Assembly: GCA_007922225.1 (NCBI GenBank)
Contig: ML679956.1
Coordinates: 71,168,111 to 71,232,110, forward strand
Direction of reading: 5' to 3'
DNA: 64,000 nucleotides
Source: Emydura subglobosa
Lineage: Eukaryota; Chordata; Testudines; Chelidae
Shown: positions 56,621 through 64,000 of the stretch, piece by piece
Position numbering within the stretch: position 1 is the stretch's first letter
Layout: every line of letters begins with the position of its first letter
Notes under the pieces: generated by a model
Database searches by the model: none
What the model saw: the letters and a program-made list of their open reading frames with translations, nothing else
Told to the model about the DNA's origin: nothing
Program-made: the position numbers and the translations under genes

Positions 56621-58289
56621 CCTCACTGCAAAGTGGCCAGGTTACCGGCCCTAGTGAAAGCCTACCTTGAGTTTTAGCCTCTGGCCCCTCCCAGGCCAGC
56701 TAGTAAGTACCACTAAACCCGGGTGAGGGTTTTGTGAGTGGACAGGAGGAGTGTTAGGAGCCGCACCTAAGCAAGAGCCGGAGCGAACAGTGAAGACAGA
56801 CACTTGCATAACTTTGTTACACAAGTAAGCCATGATATTCTGAAAGCACCTGCTACGTTTTGGAAGAACGTGCCATCACTTACAGGATATTACTGGTTTA
56901 GCCTTCCCAAACAGCCAGGCCTAGGCCCCACCCCAAGGCCCTGCCCCCTCCTGTTGCATCCCACTTTTCCCTGGTGGCCCCAGCAGGCAGGTGAGCGCTG
57001 CTGCAGCCTCTCCCCCAAAGTGTGGGGGGCTGGGGCTAGGGCTAGGGCAGGCCAGTCGTTAGTTCAGGACTCAGTGCGGCTGGGGCTCCACCCAGCTGGT
57101 GCTCGGGTTGCCCAGGGCTTGGGTAGGCGACTCAGGCTGGGTGATGTGCTGGGATTCAGGGTGGAGGACCAGCAGCTTGGGCCAGCAGGCAGATTGGGAC
57201 TCAGGCTGCCCGGAGTGGGCTATCTGGGCCGGCAGCTTGGGTCAGCTGGTGTGGGGCTTCCACTGCTGTGATGGGGGGCTTGGGGCTTGAGTGAAGGGGT
57301 GGAAGGAGCATGACCATGAGCTAGGCTCCCACACCGTGGATTCACACACCACCCATGCCTGCAGATGTGGAACAGATCTCCTGCTCCTGACCAAGGGCAG
57401 AAGAGGCAGTGCAGGCCAATGGCTCTCCAGTTCCTCTTCTTACTGGCGTGAATCCAACAGGATCGGAAGCAGAGGGGAGAGAGGGTGGGTAGTGGAATAC
57501 AGATCCAGTTTGAGCTGGTACACCCAGAGAGTGGGGGGCCAGAAGCTGTAGGAAGGAGTTCAGGGAAAGAACAGCAGGGTCTGAGAGAAAGCAGACCCCA
57601 TGTGCTAGACATAGGTTCCCTTGGACCTGGGTTCTCCTAGCAGCCACTGATGGAAGTGGCGCAGACTGGACAGTGGAGCAAAAGATTGTCTGGGACAGTC
57701 ATCCGCTAGGACTTTATCATGGAAGGGGAGGACTATAGTGACCTGGCTGGAGGGCCAAACCATCAAGAGAGAGCACCCTGAGTCACAAAGAAAGAGACAG
57801 CAGGATGCCTGAACGAGCGACAGAAAGGGACATTGGACCTAGAAGGAGCTAATCCCCAGAGCAGCCAAGAGGAGGCACCCTAGCAATGCGAGCACCCCAT
57901 GACAGACAGCAAGAAGCAACTAGCGAGGTGTTGGACCGCACTGCCTCTTACACCCTCAGTTGTGCTCCTATGAACAAAGCAGCAGCTTTGGCAACCTAAA
58001 GGAGTAGCTGCCAAAGTCCTTGGCACGCGGCTCTGAATCTGCCGCACGTCAAATGCAGTATGCAGTTCTACAAAAACACACACACACAGGACAAGCTACC
58101 AAAATGAAGGGTGGGGCAAAAGCTCAGTGCAGAAGCAAACTAAAGCAATGGAAGTAAATTCCTAAGCATGAGTGAAATTAGAGAGTTTTCACTGTACAAT
58201 TCAATACTTGTAGTGTTGGCCAGCTCTTGTAATAAAGCTCAGCAGAGAGGCACAAGGGAACCGGAGAGGTTTGGACTGAATATGTGGGG
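56621..58289. other. no gene recognised, GC-rich patch
   Basis: From about 56930 to 57300 GC-rich DNA repeats CAGCTTGGG and GGGACTCAGGCTG-type words imperfectly. Several frames overlap there and look compositional. The remainder is unique-looking. Confidence 0.35.
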
Positions 58290-58694
58290 CTAGAACTGGG
58301 AAAAAAATTTTAGCCGAATAGTTTGTTCACCGAAAAATGCAGTTTTGACCTGAAATCATGAACTCAGGTCAAATTCAGTGACTAGATTTTTGCCAAACAA
58401 CAAAAATAAAACATTTTGAAATGAAACATTTTGTTTCAATTTGTTTAAAAATATGTGAAGGGTGAAAACGCACCAAGAACATAACAAAATGAAAAAATGT
58501 TTTGCTTTAAATAAAATGTTTCATTCAGCTCCAGAACAAATTTTTAGTTTTAAATTTTGGCCAGAGAGAAAAAAAATCAGTTTTGGTTTAAATCAAATGC
58601 TGGTGAAGCAAATTTCTCTCTTTTTTTTTTTTTTTTTTTTAAATTCCAGGGAAAGTTTGTAGAAAGTTTTCAGAGGCATTCTCCCAGCTCTGGT
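58290..58694. mobile_element. AT-rich MITE (GCTAGAACTGGGAA ends)
   Basis: TAGAACTGGGAAA at the left faces CTCCCAGCTCTGGTA at the right. The interior is AT-rich with repeated AAACATTTTG and AAAATTT words and a T-run near 58622. No frame. Confidence 0.55.
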
Positions 58695-59457
58695 AATGAC
58701 CATATAACAAACAAGTAGACCCAATAAATAAGGACCACATCAAAGAAAGAGCAGCTCCAATAGAGACCATATATTTTCAAAACAATACCCATGCCTGAGA
58801 GCTCTTCAGAGAACCTCATGAGGTTCACCAAGACCCATAGACAAAGACAGCACCTACGTTCCTACACCACAAGCAATCACATCCTCGCCTCCCTTATTCA
58901 GAAGCACTCCATCGCTCCAATATTCAGATAGAGACAAGAGTAATGACATAGTAGCAGAAAAGAAATATGGCACTGAGACCTCTGAAGATCTTAAGGATTT
59001 AAGATACTAAGAAAACCATTATTCATATGCTGCTAGCAATGGCAGATTGTACGCCAGAAAGTGCCATCAGGCAAGCAAGTTATGCAGCAACCTATTCCTG
59101 TTGTTGTTGTTAGGGGGCCTAATTGAAAACATAAGTGCAGGGGAGTCGATTGCTCTCTCTGCCTATTATTCAAGGGTCTGCATGACCTTTTGGAAAATCA
59201 GATACCTGATTAACCATCAAGGGAAGAGAGGAAGCACAGACTGCATTACACAACAAAACATTTTAAACTTCCAGAATAAGAGGAGATCATTCAAGCTCAT
59301 CAGATCTGTCTGCAGCAAAAGGAGATATCCTTGAAGGCTAGTTTATTAGGAGAAATGTAAATAGGCGTTATGGTTTTCAGGCCTTGTAGGCCCAGATCCC
59401 AGCCCTTTCAGGTGCTAAGGTGTGACTGTGGTTCAGCCTGTCTCTGCAGCTACGGGT
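58695..59457. other. no gene recognised
   Basis: Unique-looking, including a 95-codon plus frame (59047-59334) without a domain. Confidence 0.4.
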
Positions 59458-59517
59458 TTTGATCCAAAGCCCACTTAAGTCTTTCCAGTCACTTTAGTAG
59501 GCTTTAGGTCTGGCCCA
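59458..59517. repeat. palindromic GATCCAAAGCC-type MITE
   Basis: GATCCAAAGCCCACTTAAGT faces GTAGGCTTTAGGTCTGGCCC. Confidence 0.5.
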
Positions 59518-59529
59518 CAGAGCAGGGAT

Positions 59530-61140
59530 GTCAAGGGCTCACCTAATCCATCCCCCTGCACTGAAGCAGGATTAAGTATCCCTAGACCATGCCTAACCTG
59601 TTTTAAAAAACCTCCAGTGACATGGATTCCACAGCCTCCCTAGGTAACCTCTTCCAGCAGAGAACTATCCTTACAGTTCGGAAAAACCTTTCTACTCTCC
59701 AGCCTGAAGCTTCCAGACGTCAAACAAAGCTCATTACCTTTTGTTCTTCCATGAGTGGATTTTAGAAGAATTAAGCACCCCTTCCAGATCTCTTTGCGTG
59801 GTTGTTGCTCTCCTGTAAACTCTCTCCAATTTGGTCACATCTTTCTTCAAGTGTGATGCCCAGAACTGGCCAAAGTACTTCAGGTGAGGCCTAACCAGAG
59901 CCCAGTAGAGTGGAACAATTGCCTCCCTGTGTTACATACACTATTCCTGTAAATATATCCCAAAGTGACATGTGCCTTTTTCACCACAGCATCAGACTGT
60001 TGATGCATTCAATTTGTGATCCACTACAACCCCCCGATCGTTTTCTCCAGTCAGTGGCGTACCACGGGGGAAGGCGGGAGGGACCAGGCCCCCGGGCACC
60101 GGCCTGTGGGGGGAGCGGATGGGGACATGGGCGGGTGCAAGGCCAGCTCATCACTGCACGCAGGAGGCAGGGAGCACAAGGAGGTTCTGAGGGGCACAGA
60201 GCCCCCCCTCCCTGAAGGGCCGGGCTGGAGCACACTTACCCACTGCTCCAGCCCCGCAGCCCGGCTCCAGCTCAGATGGGGCAGCCTCACCCCCTGGCCT
60301 GGGGAGGGAGGGGGCCAGGCAAGCCCATCACGACACATGGAGGGGGGCGGGGAGGGGAGAGACGTACAGGAGTGGAAGCGGGAGTAGTCACCCCTCAGCC
60401 TCCTGCCACTTCGCCAGTTATTTCCCCATTTTGGAGCTGTGCATTTGATTTTTTCCTTCCTAAGTGAAGCACTTTGAAATAATATGAAATTCAATAAAGA
60501 CAAGTGCAGACCAATTCTCCAATTTATCAAGAACATTTTGAATGCTAATCCTTACCTCCAAAGTGTTTGCAGCCCTCCCAGCTTGGTGTCATCCCCAAAT
60601 TTTATACGCATACACTCCATCATCCAAATCATTAATGAAAATACAGAATACCACCAGACCCAAGACAGGCCCCTGCTGGACCCTATTAGATATGTCCTCC
60701 CAATTTGAGGAACCACTGAGAACTACTCTGAGTATAGTTTTTCAATCAGTTGTTCACCCACCTTTTATTAATCAAGCAAACTAGGGAAATAGGATCTCAT
60801 GAGAATGTCATGTGGGACTGTGTCAAAATCCTTACTAAAGTCCAAATAGACCATGTCTACGATTTGCCCTGTACTCACTAGGCTGTTACCCAGTCGAAGA
60901 ACATTAGATTGGCTTAGCAGGATTTGTTCGTGACAAATCCAGGTTGGCTATGACTTATCACCTTATTTTCTTACAGATATGAACAAATTGCATGTTTAGT
61001 TATCCAGTATCTTTCTGAGTATTGAAGTTAGGATGACTGACCTATTACTGCCCATCCCTCCTTTTTAAAGATAAGTACTATGTTTGCCCTTCGACTGTCC
61101 TCTGGGATTTCACTTGTTTAAAATAGCTAAACAAACAGAG
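59530..61140 (-). mobile_element. old CR1 LINE, split by a hAT MITE
   Basis: Reverse-strand CR1 words occur in order: CAGCCTCCCTAGGTAACC (59631), TGCCCAGAACTGGCCAAAGT (59858), GTGATCCACTACAACCCCCC (60017), then after the insertion TGCATTTGATTTTTTCCTTC (60441) and CAGGCCCCTGCTGGACCC (60666). No frame survives. It is the most diverged CR1 here. Confidence 0.8.
60045..60418. mobile_element. GC-rich hAT MITE inserted in the CR1
   Basis: Octamers TCTCCAGT (60045-60052) and TCGCCAGT (60411-60418) agree at 7 of 8. The element between them begins CAGTGGCG and ends GCCACT. The 358-bp interior is GC-rich with no frame of interest. Removing it restores CR1-like text on both sides. Confidence 0.75.
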
Positions 61141-62560
61141 GACTTCAGACACCAGCAGGACTATAGTCCCATTCTTCTAGGGATGGAGAGCTCTCACTAA
61201 GTCTAATTTTCAATTTTAAAAACATGAAGCTACATATTATCACTGAACTTTACATGCCAAGAGAGATTCACCATAACCCAGCAGTGTGTGTGAGGTACAC
61301 TTCCTAACTTAAATTCTCTAGTATAGCAAGAGGACCCCCTTTGTGCAGGACATGCCAACAACACTATACAAAGGGGGAAAGAACTCACAGGTTCTTTGGG
61401 AGGTTGACAATTTCAATGAAGGTATGATGTATTTTTCTTTTAAGAGAGCACACTAAGGTGATTACCTGTTGTTCCCAAAGAATCACCACCTCCCATTGTT
61501 AACTAGTATTGTTTCCAGTGTTCTCTGGGAAGCACTGCTTCAATTTAGTAATTGCCTTTTGGGGGAAATCTATAGTTTTTCTTGTTTTTTGTGCTTCTGT
61601 CAACTTCACCTTCTCCCACAACAGTATTTAGAAGAAAGCCAAAGTTGCTAGTTGAGGCACTGATCATTTTATCCGGTTACCCTCTTTCTTTGAATAAGCC
61701 ACCTTACCCCATCACACCTATTTGGAATGTTACCAACAACATGTCCTTGTTCATCCTGATCACAGCAGAACTTTTCATAGCACAGGAGATTTACTTACAA
61801 CAGGTAACAGGAGCTGTGTGAAACTTACATAACGAAACCTAAACCACCCCCCCTCCCCCACCCAAAGCTTTGAGGAGGTTCAAATTCAGACTTCATAACT
61901 TGGGCCCCATTATTTTGTCTCCCCCTAGGCCTTCCAAAAACATGAAGTAGGGGTGTATCCTCTCCCCTATTTCCAAAGAGGGCAGGTGAGAGTATGCTCA
62001 GAAGAGATGCACAATTTATTCCTAACCCTTTGTAAAACTTGACAGTTTATGCATTATTGTAATCGGAGTTTTCTAATTTGAAACTCAGAGGAAGGAGACC
62101 ATACAACCTGAACCTCAAGCAAATCAAATTCTCCCAGAGTTTCTTACAGCTACATTCAGTATGTAATTTTTGAGTACTTCAGGGACACACATATTCTACA
62201 TCAGAACCCTCTCTGACAGAGTTACTATGGTTTAGCAGCCTAAGATGAGACCAGGGATTTTCCAAGAATTTTACCTTTGGCTGGACTGGACCTGACCTGA
62301 GAGCTGGTTTGTTCTGTATGGTTGGGAGTGGTTCTCTAGGGGCCAGAGAGGCAATTTGTTGCCTTTCTTATGGGATGCACCTGAGAGACCCCAGGTGTCC
62401 ACCCTTAAAAGGCTAAGACTATAAAAATGAGTCATGCAAATCTCTCAGGGAATGAGTGTGAGAAATCAGTCTGTCAGTGATCAAGGAAGCCCTGGTTTGA
62501 TAAATTATCAGAGCTTTGACAGTAGGCTACAAATAATAAAAGAATAGGAATTGGTAAAAC
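61141..62560. other. no gene recognised
   Basis: AT-rich unique-looking sequence with frames at 61469-61821 lacking domains. Confidence 0.4.
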
Positions 62561-63099
62561 TAAGATTTAAATCATGGGTATTGTTAGTAAAAGTCACAGA
62601 CTGGTCATGGGCAATAAACAAAAATTCACAGCCTATGATTTTGACTACAAATACCAAGACTAAATCTTAGCTGCTTCCGGGACACCGCTGCTCTGGGGGG
62701 CCCCAGGAGCCGATGGCTGGCCCAGCTCTGGCAGCAGGGGCTGTCGGCCCCTGGCTGCCTGCTGCCCTAAGACCCCCTGGGGACTGCTCTCCAATAGCCT
62801 CCAGGGTTGCCCCCCGGGTCGCTGCTCCAGCCATTCCTGGGATCACTGCTGCCCCAGGGGTCCCTAAGGCCACCCCCAAGACCACTGCTTGGGTGCTCCC
62901 TGGAGCCAGCTGCTAGAGCAGCCAGTGTGGCTGGCCATGGGGCTGTGCCCGCCGCAGCTGGCCCTCGGGCTGCTCCACCGTGGCCACTGTGCCTGGCCCC
63001 AGGGCAGCCTGGAAGTCAGCCGCACCAGCTGCTGCAGAAGTCATGGAAAGTCATGGAATCCGTGATTTCTGTGACAGCCATGACAGCCTCGCAGCCTTA
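62561..63099. mobile_element. hAT-like element with GC-rich core
   Basis: TAAGATTTAAATCATGGGTA at the left and GCCTCGCAGCCTTA at the right are a weak inverted pair. Internal GTCACAGACTGGTCATGGGC and the GTCATGGAA region are recalled from a dispersed sauropsid element. The core at 62665-63050 is GC-rich. No transposase frame. Confidence 0.5.
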
Positions 63100-63213
63100 G
63101 TAATAGGCACATCAGACCAGTGGCCCACCTTGTTTAATATCCTCTCTCTGACAGCAATCGCTGCCACTAGTATAGGTGGGTGCAAGAAACCCCATAAAGG
63201 ACAATTATGCAAT

Positions 63214-63216
<3 letters not shown>
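63100..63216. other. no gene recognised
   Basis: Short spacer before the CA tract. Confidence 0.3.

Positions 63217-63250
<34 letters not shown>
63217..63250. repeat. CA microsatellite
   Basis: Uninterrupted (CA)n of about 34 bp. Confidence 0.95.
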
Positions 63251-63254
<4 letters not shown>

Positions 63255-64000
63255 AAGAGGTAGTTTTTTCCTAATCCTGGGCAGTCAGTGGTTAGCTCTT
63301 ATGTCTTGAACCAGAAGGATTTATATCTGTATTCCTCCTGCCACAATCTCAGCTCTGACCTGGCTTGTCTGACTAACTGCTTTACTTGGAATATGTCCGT
63401 AAAACACAACAGTTTTAGAACTGGGGGTTTCATTTTTAACTAATCTTAGTGGTTTTTTTTTATCCTGCATTAAACTTTGATGGCCATCACTGTATGTCAG
63501 AAATATTGCCTTAGCGGTCACGGTCTTCCATGGAAACACTTAAAGTAAATCATGGAAACTTTAATGCATGCCTGAACGATGTCTTGGGTCCAAAAGTAAT
63601 TCTTCTAAAGGTAACCTCTTTAAGCTTAATGTTTGGCATTCAATAGGTTGTGAATTTTGCCTGCTTTCAAACTAACTGAATCCAAGAAATGTAAATGTAT
63701 TACTCATGCACTGGTTCATTTGTATGCTCGTTGCTTCCCAATCTCCCTGCAAATTTATTTGAAGCTTCTTTATTTAGCCTGTAAGATGTTTCCTGGCTCT
63801 TCCCCCAGAATGTTCTGGATCAATATGACACCACTAGCTGCCACAGGGTAGTCTGAAAGCCAGGCAGAGGGCTGGAGCTCAAGTTCATGCATTGCAAAAT
63901 CAGCCACTCAAAAGAAAGTATTGACAACGAACAGTGAAATTCAGTACAAGGTGTAAGCTTTGCTTGGCAGGTGCTCATGTAAACAGACCCAGTGAAAACA
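63251..64000. other. no gene recognised
   Basis: Unique-looking sequence up to the window end. No gene, repeat family or RNA gene is recognised. Confidence 0.4.

Noticed and set aside
56804..57271. 155-codon plus frame
   Set aside because: It lies in a GC-rich patch with repeated words and overlaps other frames. No domain is seen.
1..64000. CRISPR arrays, operons or phage-like modules
   Set aside because: No regularly spaced direct repeats with unique spacers, no ribosome-binding sites and no tight gene packing. The content is vertebrate repeats.
1..64000. Canonical tRNA genes
   Set aside because: B-box-like words occur only inside SINE-like sequence. No clean cloverleaf could be drawn.

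Overview
The window is vertebrate nuclear DNA, gene-poor and built from transposable-element remains. The long CR1 LINEs (3' ends near the octamer ATTCTATG), the many tRNA-headed MIR-type SINEs, and abundant short hAT- and Harbinger-like MITEs point to a sauropsid. By recall of repeat consensus sequences a turtle fits best and a crocodilian is the main alternative; this is an inference, not a measurement. I recognise no host protein-coding exon, tRNA or rRNA gene, CRISPR array or prokaryotic operon. Nearly all recognisable protein-coding sequence belongs to retrotransposons, mostly broken.

Layout. 1-12 kb: unique-looking DNA with a young 5'-truncated CR1 (3505-4218), an older antisense CR1 tail, two MIR SINEs, a GC-rich hAT element (6413-7006), and small palindromic MITEs (10259-10349, 10774-10962). 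12-15 kb: a decayed antisense LINE that is not CR1, with endonuclease, reverse transcriptase and C-terminal Cys/His relics. 15.8-22.3 kb: two more CR1 copies, the antisense one (20797-22296) keeping a 288-codon reverse-transcriptase frame. 22.7-30 kb: AT-rich, mostly unique, with a striking 96-bp hairpin (27542-27637) and several MITEs. 30.6-31.9 kb: an LTR (TG...CA, 5-bp target duplication GCAGG) inserted into a MIR, with a CCAAT/GC/TATA promoter and an open frame containing four 9-residue repeats. 33.5-35.2 kb: MITEs, including a hAT nested in another element. 35.9-40.8 kb: a probable second LTR split by a 3.7-kb CR1 that keeps pieces of ORF1 (Cys-rich finger, esterase) and ORF2. 42-51 kb: LINE/SINE tails, a broken CR1, three DNA transposons. 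51-58 kb: mostly unique, with a hAT MITE and a CA microsatellite containing a 10-N gap. 58-64 kb: an AT-rich MITE, an old antisense CR1 split by a hAT MITE, and a GC-rich element near 62.6-63.1 kb.

The elements do not form a pathway. What can be read is their order of insertion: the MIR is older than the LTR at 30.6 kb, the LTR-like element at 36 kb is older than its CR1, the old CR1 at 60 kb is older than its hAT MITE, and the MITE at 34.5 kb is older than the hAT inside it. I found no convincing undescribed functional system. The best candidates for a second look are the 27.5-kb hairpin, the repeat-containing LTR frame, the non-CR1 LINE, a two-copy dispersed repeat I cannot name, and an unassigned 213-codon open frame at 2746-3387.
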